49,828 nucleotides of DNA, from positions 1 through 49,828 of the forward strand of contig JACDDZ010000001.1 of assembly GCA_013816695.1 (NCBI GenBank). The letters are read 5' to 3'. The notes beneath the pieces are model-generated. The model was not told the DNA's origin. It ran no database searches and worked only from the letters and a program-made list of their open reading frames with translations. Of this stretch, positions 1 through 8,810 are shown in pieces (positions within the stretch are counted from its first letter, which is position 1; the number at the start of each line of letters is the position of its first letter). Source of the stretch: Gemmatimonadaceae bacterium. GTDB lineage: Bacteria; Gemmatimonadota; Gemmatimonadetes; Gemmatimonadales; Gemmatimonadaceae. The position numbers and the translations under genes are program-made.

Positions 1-286
1 TCGCCATCATTCCCGTCCAGTAGACGAACATCCACTTCATCATGCTGCTGCGGAAACGCTCCATTTCCAAGCGCATCTCTGCGAAGCCGGCGTTCATCTC
101 ACCGCGTAGCTCCGCCTTGGCAGCATGCAACTCCGCCTTGAACCGTTCCCAGTTCAAATCGTTCAGCTCGCGTAGTTGTGTCTGGTACGTTGTGTCCACG
201 GCGTTGAACCAGTCTACAAGCTCGCCAGTGATCTCGTCCCCGAATCGCTCGTAGAACTTGCGTGAAAGTTTGGCAGTTACTGGCAA
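1..286 (-). CDS. Coiled-coil protein with C-terminal membrane segment (partial)
   Basis: The C-terminus runs off the left edge of the window, so about 95 residues are visible. The protein starts MPVTAKLSRKFYERFGDEI and continues with charged, heptad-like sequence (LRELNDLNWERFKAEL, then AELRGEMNAGFAEMRLEME). It ends at the edge in a tryptophan-rich hydrophobic stretch (MMKWMFVYWTGMMA) that looks like the start of a membrane helix. I recall small proteins with this opening and architecture as uncharacterised families in Gemmatimonadota and Actinobacteria; this is memory, not a search. There is no ATG. The only upstream start is TTG at 286, preceded by CGGAG at about 5 nt, and an in-frame stop lies a few codons further up. 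Function is unknown. Confidence 0.72.
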   Translation of the reverse strand, partial: MPVTAKLSRKFYERFGDEITGELVDWFNAVDTTYQTQLRELNDLNWERFKAELHAAKAELRGEMNAGFAEMRLEMERFRSSMMKWMFVYWTGMMA

Positions 287-386
287 AAGCGCTCCGGATT
301 CAGGACGCTTTCAATTACCTACAGCATACGCTCGGCGCCGTCATCAAATCAATAGGCATATCACTCTCTTGAACGGCAACCAACGC

Positions 387-1094
387 CTAGCCAACTGCAG
401 CACCAGTCAACTTCTCGAACTCCCTCCGAACCGCTCCATGGCACTCGCAGGAAATAGCCTCGAGTCCCGCACGGTCGAGGACCTGCATCCTCCCGCGTGA
501 GTATCCGATCAGCTCGCGACTCTTCAAGTCGGCCTCGGCCACAGTCACCGAAGGGCGGCGAACTCCCAGCATGTATGCAAGAAATTCCTGGGTAAGTAGA
601 ATGTCGTTCGAGCCCACACGATCGTGAGTGAGCAGGATCCACCTCGCACACCGCTGCAAAATGGAGTGCTGACTGTTGCACGCAGCTGTCTGCGAAATCT
701 GCGCAATGAAAGCAAGCGCATATCGCTTGAGGAGCGCGTCGAGGCTCGGCAGCGATCCGACAATCTTCCTGAAAGCGTCAGCCGTCAGCACGCAGGCAAC
801 ACCGGGAATCTGCACGATGGTTCGCTGGGGTGATGACTCACCACCAAAGAAAACCGGAAGCCCCACGAACCCTTCGAACCCGACAGTCCCCGACTCCACA
901 GAGTTTCCCTCCACTAGATCAGTGACAAGCGAAAACACGGCAGTCTCAGGGAAATAAACGTGACTGAATGGTGAGTTCGCAGCCAGGATTTCCGTTCCGC
1001 TCGGGATCTTTTTTTCCCTGGCGACAGCCCAGAGCGCCGCGCGCTCAAGTTCGGGCAGCGCTTCAAGAATCCTGTTACGCGCGAGCGAGACCAT
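387..1094 (-). CDS. Crp/Fnr-family transcriptional regulator
   Basis: A 235-residue protein with the two-domain layout of Crp/Fnr regulators. The N-terminal cyclic-nucleotide-binding-like beta barrel covers about residues 15-130 (SPFSHVYFPETAVFSLV, then GTVGFEGFVGLPVFFGG). The C-terminal winged helix (about 145-220) contains LTQEFLAYMLGVRRPSVTVA, the recognition-helix region of this family, followed by LIGYSRGRMQVLDRAGLEAISCECH. This subtype usually lacks the cysteine cluster of Fnr, and none is seen here, so the ligand is unknown. The ATG at 1094 has CGGAG 6 nt upstream. It is a single gene; the next gene on the same strand is 150 bp away. Targets cannot be inferred. Confidence 0.9.
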   Translation of the reverse strand: MVSLARNRILEALPELERAALWAVAREKKIPSGTEILAANSPFSHVYFPETAVFSLVTDLVEGNSVESGTVGFEGFVGLPVFFGGESSPQRTIVQIPGVACVLTADAFRKIVGSLPSLDALLKRYALAFIAQISQTAACNSQHSILQRCARWILLTHDRVGSNDILLTQEFLAYMLGVRRPSVTVAEADLKSRELIGYSRGRMQVLDRAGLEAISCECHGAVRREFEKLTGAAVG

Positions 1095-1243
1095 TTATTT
1101 GCTCCGAGTACTACTCTCGGGCTTGTCGCAGATGGCGACTTGGCGCGGAGAATGTTGCTTAGTCAACATAGCGTTATGTCAGCCAGCTATCACATGAATT
1201 GACACATTCACAAGTACTTAGACCCTCAAGGGCAACAACCCGC

Positions 1244-3796
1244 TTACTTCACCCCTTCGACTGTGTACAAACGGGACTTCTGCCTGCGCGCCACGTACGC
1301 GTACACATGCGGATCGTCAGCCAGATTCAGGTTGGAAATGGCATTGACCGCAGTAAGATCCACAACCGGATCATCCATTATCACCTGCCGCTTCCCTGTC
1401 GCGAGATCGAGCCGCACCGCAGTAATGCTCAAAGGCATCCTCACTACCACACCGCGACCAGTGTTGCTCCACCCCACAACGCGCTCGCCAGAGTCGAGTG
1501 GAACCGGTACAGGCGGAGCGCTGCTCCCAAGTTCATAGACAGTGTATTTCAAGGGGCCATTGCTCACCATCACGGCCCGACCATCGGGTGAAATCCGGCC
1601 GTCGGAAGTTCCACCCGCTGTAACAGGTTTCGGTTCACCGCCCGCAACCGGTATCGTGCCGCAGTACGCAGCCTTGCCCTTCGCATTTCCGCATACAAGC
1701 ATCGTCTTCCCGTCGCGAAACCAGTCCACCGAAGTCACCTGATCGAGTGACCCCGTCGGCACTGCGCGTTCAGTACCCACACCAGTCGGATACAACACAA
1801 GCTTCGCTGGTGTCGTTGGAATTACGGATGCAATCCACTGCCCGTCAGGAGAGAAGCCGACCGGGTATCCGTCACCGAGCTGCGTCGCTTCACCGCCGGC
1901 CGTCTGTCGCAGAATTGTCGAGTACAGGTTCGTGCTTCCACTGCTCGCATCGCCGAACGTCAACAGCTTGCCGTCTCTGGATATGAATGGCCTGAAGGAA
2001 TAGTCCAGCCAACCCTGTTCGCGGGCGACTTTGTCACCTGGTCCACGCGCCAGCACCGACACTGAACGCTGGTCCGAGGAAATGATCCAGCGGCCATCAG
2101 CGGTTATGTCGTGAACGACAATGTCACCGGGAGCAGACACGGGCATGCGCACATCGCCTTTCATGTTCACTACGTGTACAACAAGACCCTGGCCCTCAAC
2201 GTCACCGCTGAACGCGATCTCATTGCCACCCGGCAGCCACGCCATTCCCTGCAGCGCCGCAAATTCGCGCGTTTTGACGAGCGCTTTTCCCTTGAGGTCA
2301 ACAACAATTGCAATCCCACGATCGTCGTACCGCCAGGGATGCGCGAGGAATGCGATCTTCGAACCATCCGGACTCATCCTCGGATCGCTCAGGTAACCCG
2401 TCGTCTTGTGCACCACATTTCCAATCGGATACTCGAGCCTGTCCTCGCCGTCGACGTCATGAATCGCGACCAGCTGCGAGCCATCGGGTGACCAGTCGGC
2501 CTCCCTTATTCCATCCATCATCTCGCGCGGCGCACCGCCGCCAAGCGGCACGCGCGCCAGTGTTCCGGTGAATAGCCTGAACCCGAGATAGTTCGCCCGC
2601 ACAATCACAGCGAGCTCGCCCTTCGACGAAATGGAAAGCAGGTGAGCCTGCTTCAGACCGAGTGGTCGCGCCTCGGGATAATCCGGTCGCACCAGATACA
2701 GTTCGGTCCTGGTTCCTTCATTCGCGGCGCTGAACACGATCGTCTGCCCGTCTGGCGCAGCGCGCGCCATGAAAATTGCCTGGTCACGAAATGTCCTGGG
2801 CTTGAACATCGCGATCCCGTTGGCGGACTCTCGAATTAACGTTTTTCCGGCAGCCATCCCAATTGCCAGCAGAGCGATAGCGCCCACAGCGAGCAGCGGT
2901 CTTGCACGCTTGCCGGCAGGCTGGCGGCCAATTGACGAAGCAGCTGTTGCGGGGCGCGCTCCCGAATCCATTTCCAGCGCCGCCGCAAATTCCGCCGTCG
3001 TCCCGAATCTGTCGGCCGGAAGTTTCTGAAGCGCAGTTATGATCGCACTCTCCACACCCAGCGGCACTGTCTTCCGGGTCCGCGTTATGGGCGCTGGATC
3101 TTCAGTCATCACCTTCGCCACAATCGACTGCGCAGTCGGGCCGGTGAACGGCGCCTGGCCCACAAGCATCTCATACGCAACGGCACCGAGCGAGTACACA
3201 TCGCTACGCGCAGTTATGTCCCGCTCACCCATTGCCTGCTCGGGACTCATGTACTGCGGAGTGCCAAGCGAAAGACCAGTCTGTGTGATTCGCGCGCCAC
3301 CTGCGCTCTGCACAGCCAGCGCAATCCCGAAATCGGCAACAAGCGCAGACCCATCGTGCAGAAGAATGTTCTCGGGCTTTATGTCCCTGTGTATCACGCC
3401 GCGGCGATGCGCATAGTCCAGTGCACTCGCAACTTCCTTCGATATCCTCACCGCATCCCCAACCGGAAGCTGCTTCTCCCGCTCGAGGCGCTGCCTGAGC
3501 GTCTCTCCATCAATGAGCGGCATTACATAAAAGAGCAGTCCGTGCGCCGAGCCTGAGTCGAAGAGCGGAAGAATGTGCGGGTGCTGCAACGCTGCGGTTG
3601 TCTTGATCTCTGTGAGAAAACGGTCGGCACCAAGGACTGCGGAGAGCTCGGGGTGCAGAACCTTGAGTGCGACCGGACGGTCATGCTTCAGGTCGTGGGC
3701 GAGGTAGACAGTCGCCATTCCTCCCGCACCGATTTCACGTTCCAGCCGGTAACGATCGGCAAGCGAGGACGAGAGCTGTTCAAGAACTGTGGGCAT
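1244..3796 (-). CDS. Membrane serine/threonine protein kinase with C-terminal TolB/WD40-like propeller
   Basis: An 850-residue receptor-type kinase. The kinase domain (about residues 15-275) has the glycine loop GAGGMATVYLA, the ATP-binding lysine in VALKVL, the catalytic loop HRDIKPENILL (about 136) and DFG (about 155), so it should be active. One membrane helix follows (about 300-316, LLAVGAIALLAIGMAAG). The outer part is a beta-propeller built from PD40-like repeats (SPDGSQLVAI, SPDGSKIAFLA, SRDGKLLTFGD, SPDGQWIASVI). This layout, a cytoplasmic kinase with a periplasmic sensor, is common in Gemmatimonadota and Acidobacteriota. A longer reading frame opens at 3844, but I prefer the ATG at 3796 because MPTVLEQLSSSLADRYRLE is the usual beginning of this family. 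It is divergent from the histidine kinase at 3894, with under 100 bp between them. Confidence 0.92.
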   Translation of the reverse strand: MPTVLEQLSSSLADRYRLEREIGAGGMATVYLAHDLKHDRPVALKVLHPELSAVLGADRFLTEIKTTAALQHPHILPLFDSGSAHGLLFYVMPLIDGETLRQRLEREKQLPVGDAVRISKEVASALDYAHRRGVIHRDIKPENILLHDGSALVADFGIALAVQSAGGARITQTGLSLGTPQYMSPEQAMGERDITARSDVYSLGAVAYEMLVGQAPFTGPTAQSIVAKVMTEDPAPITRTRKTVPLGVESAIITALQKLPADRFGTTAEFAAALEMDSGARPATAASSIGRQPAGKRARPLLAVGAIALLAIGMAAGKTLIRESANGIAMFKPRTFRDQAIFMARAAPDGQTIVFSAANEGTRTELYLVRPDYPEARPLGLKQAHLLSISSKGELAVIVRANYLGFRLFTGTLARVPLGGGAPREMMDGIREADWSPDGSQLVAIHDVDGEDRLEYPIGNVVHKTTGYLSDPRMSPDGSKIAFLAHPWRYDDRGIAIVVDLKGKALVKTREFAALQGMAWLPGGNEIAFSGDVEGQGLVVHVVNMKGDVRMPVSAPGDIVVHDITADGRWIISSDQRSVSVLARGPGDKVAREQGWLDYSFRPFISRDGKLLTFGDASSGSTNLYSTILRQTAGGEATQLGDGYPVGFSPDGQWIASVIPTTPAKLVLYPTGVGTERAVPTGSLDQVTSVDWFRDGKTMLVCGNAKGKAAYCGTIPVAGGEPKPVTAGGTSDGRISPDGRAVMVSNGPLKYTVYELGSSAPPVPVPLDSGERVVGWSNTGRGVVVRMPLSITAVRLDLATGKRQVIMDDPVVDLTAVNAISNLNLADDPHVYAYVARRQKSRLYTVEGVK

Positions 3797-3893
3797 GGCC
3801 CAAAAGTGTGCTCCCGCAGGCGGGAACGCGAGTGAAATTTCCACCCGGGTTTACCTGTCGTGGCGACCGCTCCGCGCTCTAGATTACGGGAGC

Positions 3894-6326
3894 ATGACGC
3901 GGAACCCTGTATCAAGAACCCCCACCTGGATCGGCGCGATAAGCATCGTCATCGCGTCGCTCATCTTCATTGGCTGGCTGCTCGGAAGTCACGAGCTCGC
4001 CGGGCTGATGCTGAACCGGGCTCCAGTAAAACCGAATAGCGCATTCGCGCTGATATTCACCGGCGCCGCGCTCATCTTCCTGAACAGGGCGCACGCAGAA
4101 GAGAACCTGCGTTTCTATACAGCCGGCAAGGTCGCCGCACTCCTGGCAGCTGCGATCGGCGCTATCGTCCTGGTTGAATACCTGATAGGCGCAGGCACCG
4201 CGCTCGACACCATCTTCATTCCCGATGGAATGCTGATCAGGCCGGCCGTCCGCGATGTCCGCATGAGCAGGCTCGCTGCCTTCGCCCTCACACTTCTCGG
4301 CGCCGGCCTCGCGTTCGGCCGCACCAGTAACAGGAAGCATTTGTGGATAGGCGACATTGCGTTCTCCATAACGGCTGGACTGACGCTCATCGGTCTCCTC
4401 TCCTTTGCGTACGGCGCGCTCCCCATCGGCGGACTCGGGCACGCGATGCAGGTTCCCATCCCTGCTGTGATGCTCTCCTTCCTCATAGCGCTCGGCGGGA
4501 TTCTGCTGCGGCCCGACTCGCGGCTCGTTCGCCCGTTCATCAGCGCGGGTGCAGGTGGAAAGCTCATCGCGCAGATGCTTCCCTTCGTCATCATAGTCCC
4601 ATTCGCTCTCGGATCGCTGCACATAACGCAGATGCTCTCGCCCGAGAACGCATCGATGCAGGCAGCGCTCTCATCCGCAATCACTGCAATTGTATTCGCA
4701 CTCGTCATCTGGAAAAGTGCCGACGAGCTCAACAAGCTGGATGCGCGCAAGAACGAGTTGGACCGCGAGCGCGCCGCACTCGCAATCAGGGCAGAACGCG
4801 AAGAAGAGCTCAGCCTGCTCAACGAGCGGTACAGGTATGTAGCGAAAGCAACCAACGACGCAGTGTGGGATCTCGACGTGGCCAGCAACAAGCTTGTGTG
4901 GAACGAATCAGTGCACAGTCTTTTTGGCTACGGTCCGGACGAAGTCGGCTCAGACCTAACCTGGTGGGAGGATCGCGTTCACCCGGAAGACCGCGCCCGT
5001 GTGGTTGACACTTTCCACCGTGCAGTGAGCGACGGCTCCGAGATCTGGCATTCGTCCTATCGCTTCCGCAACGCGGACGATTCCTGGTCGAGCGTGGTTG
5101 ACCGCGGCTACATCATCCGCGACCCGGAGGGCCGCGCGCGACGCGCAATTGGCGCAATGTCCGACCGCACAACCCAGATAGCGCTGGAAGAAACCCTCCG
5201 CCACTCGCAGAAGATGGACGCAGTCGGCCAGTTGAGCGCTGGCGTAGCGCACGACTTCAACAATGTGCTCGCCCTCATCAGCATCTCGGCGGACTTCCTC
5301 CTTCAGAAGATTGGTCCCGACGAGGAGCATCACGGTGAGGTTACCGAGATCAAGAAAGCCGCCGACCGTGGGAGCAGGCTCACCAAGCAGCTCCTTGCAT
5401 TCACGCGCCAGCAGCTGCTCTCGGCGGTGCCGCTCAACCTGAATACAGCGCTGGATGAGATGGTGGGAATGCTGCACAGACTGCTATCGGAGCGAGTGGA
5501 GCTTGTTGTGGATAGGGAGCCCAACCTGCGACTCATAAAAGTTGATGGCGGTCAGATGGAGCAGATAACGCTCAACCTCGTGCTCAATGCGCGGGACTCC
5601 ATGCCTGATGGCGGTGTTGTGCGGATCGAGACCGCGAATGTTTCGGGAAGTGTTCCCTGCCTTACCGGTGTCGTGAGCGGAGACTTTGTGACGCTTACAG
5701 TTTCGGATACAGGGACCGGGATACCGAGGGATGTGCTGAACCGGATTTTTGATCCCTTTTTCACCACCAAGGAAATTGGCCAGGGCACCGGGTTGGGATT
5801 GGCGACAGTGCTTGGGATTGTGAAGCAGAGTGGTGGTGATATCTGCGTGGATTCGGGTGTGGGGAGCGGGTCCAGGTTCACCGTTTACTTCCCTGCGTAT
5901 GATGCCGAGCAGTCCCAGGAGAGCGCCGATTCGCCGGTGTCGGGTGAGGCAGTGATGGTTGGGGGGGAGACAATACTTGTGGTGGAGGATGATGATGCGC
6001 TGAGGAGTGCGGTCGAGCGGATCCTGGTGCGGGCCGGTTACAAGGTGTTGACTGCGTCCAACGGGGCAGAGGGGTTGGAGGTGGGAGGAGCGCATCCCGG
6101 GCGGATAGCCCTGGTTTTGACGGATGCGCGGATGCCAGTGATGGGCGGCGCCGAGCTTGTGAGGCGGATAAGGGAGGAGCGGATTGACACGCGGGTGCTA
6201 GTGATGAGCGGTTATACCGACGAGATCGAGGCCGGGATGGTGGAGGGAGGTGCGATACCGTTCATAGGGAAGCCCTTTGACAACGAGGCATTGCTCGGGA
6301 AGGTGAGGTCCGTCATTCAGGCTTGA
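3894..6326 (+). CDS. Hybrid sensor histidine kinase with PAS domain and C-terminal receiver
   Basis: About 810 residues. The first 280 residues hold several hydrophobic helices forming a membrane sensor of no family I can name. A short coiled coil (ELDRERAALAIRAEREEEL) leads into a PAS domain (about 320-440, RYVAKATNDAVWDLDVASN and WWEDRVHPEDRARV). The phospho-acceptor box is KMDAVGQLSAGVAHDFNN, the AHDFNN type. The ATPase domain has N (NLVLNARDSMPDGG), G1 (DTGTGIP) and G2 (GQGTGLGLATVLGIV) motifs. A receiver follows (about 690-808) with acidic pocket EDDD, phospho-acceptor in LVLTDARMPVMGG and lysine in FIGKPFD. A longer frame opens at 3789; I chose the ATG at 3894 because GGGAG lies just upstream and the coding then begins outside the divergent kinase. 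The regulated target is unknown. Confidence 0.92.
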   Translation: MTRNPVSRTPTWIGAISIVIASLIFIGWLLGSHELAGLMLNRAPVKPNSAFALIFTGAALIFLNRAHAEENLRFYTAGKVAALLAAAIGAIVLVEYLIGAGTALDTIFIPDGMLIRPAVRDVRMSRLAAFALTLLGAGLAFGRTSNRKHLWIGDIAFSITAGLTLIGLLSFAYGALPIGGLGHAMQVPIPAVMLSFLIALGGILLRPDSRLVRPFISAGAGGKLIAQMLPFVIIVPFALGSLHITQMLSPENASMQAALSSAITAIVFALVIWKSADELNKLDARKNELDRERAALAIRAEREEELSLLNERYRYVAKATNDAVWDLDVASNKLVWNESVHSLFGYGPDEVGSDLTWWEDRVHPEDRARVVDTFHRAVSDGSEIWHSSYRFRNADDSWSSVVDRGYIIRDPEGRARRAIGAMSDRTTQIALEETLRHSQKMDAVGQLSAGVAHDFNNVLALISISADFLLQKIGPDEEHHGEVTEIKKAADRGSRLTKQLLAFTRQQLLSAVPLNLNTALDEMVGMLHRLLSERVELVVDREPNLRLIKVDGGQMEQITLNLVLNARDSMPDGGVVRIETANVSGSVPCLTGVVSGDFVTLTVSDTGTGIPRDVLNRIFDPFFTTKEIGQGTGLGLATVLGIVKQSGGDICVDSGVGSGSRFTVYFPAYDAEQSQESADSPVSGEAVMVGGETILVVEDDDALRSAVERILVRAGYKVLTASNGAEGLEVGGAHPGRIALVLTDARMPVMGGAELVRRIREERIDTRVLVMSGYTDEIEAGMVEGGAIPFIGKPFDNEALLGKVRSVIQA

Positions 6327-6586
6327 GCGGGATTGGTTGCGGAAAAAAAGTCCCGTCGTCGTTTATGTGGAGCACAGATGTACGGCGGAGGTCGGAAACG
6401 TGGGGAAAGAGGCCCTCCCGAAGGAACACCGAAGCATTCGTGTGTCCACGCAAGTCCATAAAGGACCGTCACTTACGCGCAAACGAACTATTGCCCTATC
6501 TATGGTATGTAGATAAGTTCGGGGCAGACAAGAATGTGAGAACCGGAAGCTCACATTTATGATACGCGCCGCCACCGCAGAGTTTG

Positions 6587-7051
6587 ATGATAAATCGGTT
6601 TGCAATTCCTCTTTTACTAGCAGCAGCCACAGTCGCATTCGCGCGCGGTTCGACCATGCGTGACGATTCCGCCGACGATCGCACACATCGCGCAACTGTA
6701 AACGGTGCAACCATTACATCTGCATTCGATGTGAAGGTTGCTGACGCGAACGATGTAAAGTTTTCGTTGTCGGTAACGAACTTCACGGCGAAGATGATGG
6801 AGCTCCGTTTCCCCAATGGGCTCACGCACGACTTTTATGTTGTGGATGCGAATGGAAAAGAAGTGTGGCGCTGGAGCAAAGGCCGCATGTTCACCCAGGG
6901 AATCCAGAACAAGCTTCTGAAATCACGCAGCACAACGATCTTCGATGAAAAGTGGAATCCAGAAGGACTCGTTGGTGAGTTTACCGCGATTGCGGTGTTG
7001 CGGAGTGATAATCACCCGGTGGAAAGTCGGGTGACGTTTACACTTCCCTGA
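6587..7051 (+). CDS. Secreted BsuPI-domain-like protein
   Basis: A 154-residue exported protein. An N-terminal signal peptide (MINRFAIPLLLAAATVAFARG) is followed by one immunoglobulin-like beta domain with the pattern of the BsuPI family: FSLSVTNFTAKMMELRFPNGLTHDFYV, then GKEVWRWSKGRMFTQ and a final FTAIAVLRSDNHPVESRVTFTL. The family is named after a Bacillus intracellular proteinase inhibitor, but most secreted homologues have no tested function. The ATG at 6587 directly follows a TTG that could also serve; no strong ribosome-binding site is seen. A clear terminator follows 22 bp after the stop, so this is a monocistronic unit or the end of one. The preceding 260 bp holds nothing recognisable. 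Confidence 0.8.
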   Translation: MINRFAIPLLLAAATVAFARGSTMRDDSADDRTHRATVNGATITSAFDVKVADANDVKFSLSVTNFTAKMMELRFPNGLTHDFYVVDANGKEVWRWSKGRMFTQGIQNKLLKSRSTTIFDEKWNPEGLVGEFTAIAVLRSDNHPVESRVTFTLP

Positions 7052-7073
7052 CCATTTGCAAAGCGATCGTTAC

Positions 7074-7099
7074 GGCCTCCTTATTGGAGGCCTTTTTTT
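7074..7099 (+). terminator. Rho-independent terminator
   Basis: A perfect 7-bp stem (GGCCTCC / GGAGGCC) with loop TTATT is followed directly by seven T residues. It lies 22 bp after the BsuPI-like gene and is the clearest intrinsic terminator in the window. Confidence 0.92.
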
Positions 7100-7293
7100 G
7101 CGCATTGGTGAATGGCCGTAACTCTTAGAAGGTAGGCGTTTAATACAGTTAGGCATTTTAGAAATGCATTGATTGATATGAGAACTTCGTCAGATGAACG
7201 TAAGTACACTTTCGAAGCGGCTCCAGATAGCCGGTCACCGGAGTGAAGTCGATCATGTTTAAGTGAGCAACGAACTGTTAAACAATCGCTAGG

Positions 7294-8169
7294 GTGATAC
7301 TGATTTCCTGGAACCTGAATGGTCGGCGCCGAGATACAACGGCTCAGATCGAAGCCCTTTTGCTCAGGCAGCCGGACGTAATCGCACTCCAAGAGGTTAC
7401 GCTTTCATCATTACCGCTGATCCGCGAGGCACTTGCTGGCGGTCGATTGTCACATCTGGTCGATAGTTTCACGATGGGGCCGCCTAATTTCAAGCCAAGT
7501 GGACCCCGCCGCTATTGTCTGCTCATAGCCAGCCGATACCCCCTCGTCCCCGAGCTGCCCAGCCGGTTCCAGGTCCCTTGGCCGGAGCGAATCCTAGGGG
7601 CACGCCTCGCCATTGCGGACCAACATGTTCTCCTGTATAACACGCACATACCGCCGGGTTCATCGAATGGCTGGACCAAGATCGAGGTACTTCGCGGGCT
7701 GTTCACTGGCTTGGCCGTTGCTTCTGCGGATGCTCGGATCCTCTGTGGTGACTTCAACACACCGCAGACGGAGTTACCTGACGGCGGCGTTGTAACATGG
7801 GCTCAGCGCCCAACCAATGATGGAGGATGGCGAGTAGTGGGCCGCCTGCAAAATGGTCTGGGGAGCGAGTGGGATTCCGCGGAACGACAAGTTTTGACTG
7901 GTCTCGCTCAATACGACCTCGTGGATGTCTATCGTATGCTTCATGGCTATGGAACGGCAGAACAGAGCTGGATTCTTCGACGTGGCAACCGCGAAGTCGG
8001 TAGAAGGTTCGACCATGTGTTCGCGTCTCGAGGATTAGCTCCGCAAACCTGTCAGTACCTGCACAATCTGCGCGAGTCCGGACTAAGCGACCATTCGCCC
8101 ATTGAAGTACGGTTCGGGTTGGGCTCGGACCCTACAGGCGTTACATGTAATCGGGACGGCGGGATTTGA
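7294..8169 (+). CDS. Endonuclease/exonuclease/phosphatase-family protein
   Basis: A 291-residue protein of the EEP (DNase I-like) fold. Visible motifs are the opening strand ILISWNLNG, the metal-binding glutamate in PDVIALQEV, NTHIPPGSSNG, the catalytic GDFNTP (about residue 153) and the final SDHSPIEVRF with the Asp-His pair. It could cut nucleic acid or a phosphoester; the substrate is not evident. The start is GTG at 7294, because a stop in the same frame lies five codons upstream. The last residues (CNRDGGI and the stop) are encoded inside the first tRNA-Pro-derived repeat at 8153, so the natural C-terminus was probably replaced or extended by the integration event. The gene has lower GC than the left core. 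Confidence 0.85.
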   Translation: MILISWNLNGRRRDTTAQIEALLLRQPDVIALQEVTLSSLPLIREALAGGRLSHLVDSFTMGPPNFKPSGPRRYCLLIASRYPLVPELPSRFQVPWPERILGARLAIADQHVLLYNTHIPPGSSNGWTKIEVLRGLFTGLAVASADARILCGDFNTPQTELPDGGVVTWAQRPTNDGGWRVVGRLQNGLGSEWDSAERQVLTGLAQYDLVDVYRMLHGYGTAEQSWILRRGNREVGRRFDHVFASRGLAPQTCQYLHNLRESGLSDHSPIEVRFGLGSDPTGVTCNRDGGI

Positions 8170-8192
8170 ACCCGCGACCGCCTGAACCCCAT
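8153..8192 (-). repeat. att-like repeat 1: 3' fragment of tRNA-Pro(GGG)
   Basis: First of four copies of a 40-bp direct repeat. Read on the minus strand it gives the anticodon loop (TGGGGT, anticodon GGG), the anticodon-stem 3' strand TTCAGG, a five-base variable loop, the T arm (GCGGG TTCAAAT CCCGC) and the acceptor 3' strand ending GTCCCG. The 5' half of the tRNA is absent. This copy differs from the others at one base (G at 8180). Confidence 0.88.
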
Positions 8193-8393
8193 CAATACGC
8201 ATAACGCTGGATTTCCTGGCTCAATGCAGTGATAGCGCGGGAAAACGCTGCGAGACGCAGTAGGGCAAGCTCCTGATGCCGCAAATACGCAGACACGGTT
8301 AGGGGATGTTCAGGCACTAGCGAGATGGGTTAGGTAGCGCAAAATTGGATTCACCCCGACAGACCTGCGACAACTTCTTCAGCCTTTGACACC

Positions 8394-8810
8394 ATGCGCC
8401 ACGGATTTCTGGACGACGTCGCAGCTACGAACAGTCCACTGGCCAACTTTGCGCAGCGCGTGGTTACTGAAGTATTCGTCGATGCAGCGTGGCCTCACCG
8501 TTTTTGGCGGTGTCATCGAAATGAGCGCCGATCCTTTTTTGTAAAGGGACGCCAGTTTCACGTATGCGCACGGTGTACGGGTCTGATAACGGGGATCGCA
8601 CTAATGCCGGCGGCTGCACTCTTACCTTCTCGTGCGTTAATTGCATGCGGCGTTTCTTCAATTCTTGTGATTACTTTCGACGGAACACTTCAGGCATTCT
8701 ACTTTTACGACTCAACCAACCTGCGACGATTTACGACAGGGGTCCTTGCAGCGGCCTTTGTTCCCGCACTTGCATTGAGTTTAATGTGTGGATGGGTGCT
8801 CAGTGGATAA
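8394..8810 (+). CDS. DUF2085-family membrane protein
   Basis: A 138-residue protein with the DUF2085 signature: CHRNERRSFFVKGRQFHVCARCTGL, a CHR...RSF...CARCTG cysteine/histidine pattern, followed by two or three hydrophobic segments (ITGIALMPAAALLP, ALIACGVSSILVITF, GVLAAAFVPALALSLMCG). Members are small inner-membrane proteins of unknown role; the cysteines suggest metal binding (inference). It overlaps the start of the Mrr-like nuclease gene by a few bases, so the two are probably co-translated. The pairing of a membrane protein with a nuclease in a mobile segment is noted, but no function follows from it. The exact start is uncertain. Confidence 0.75.
   Translation: MRHGFLDDVAATNSPLANFAQRVVTEVFVDAAWPHRFWRCHRNERRSFFVKGRQFHVCARCTGLITGIALMPAAALLPSRALIACGVSSILVITFDGTLQAFYFYDSTNLRRFTTGVLAAAFVPALALSLMCGWVLSG

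Noticed and set aside
6323..6562. 79-residue frame after the hybrid kinase
   Set aside because: It overlaps the kinase stop, has no recognisable domain and low-complexity basic sequence; probably non-coding.
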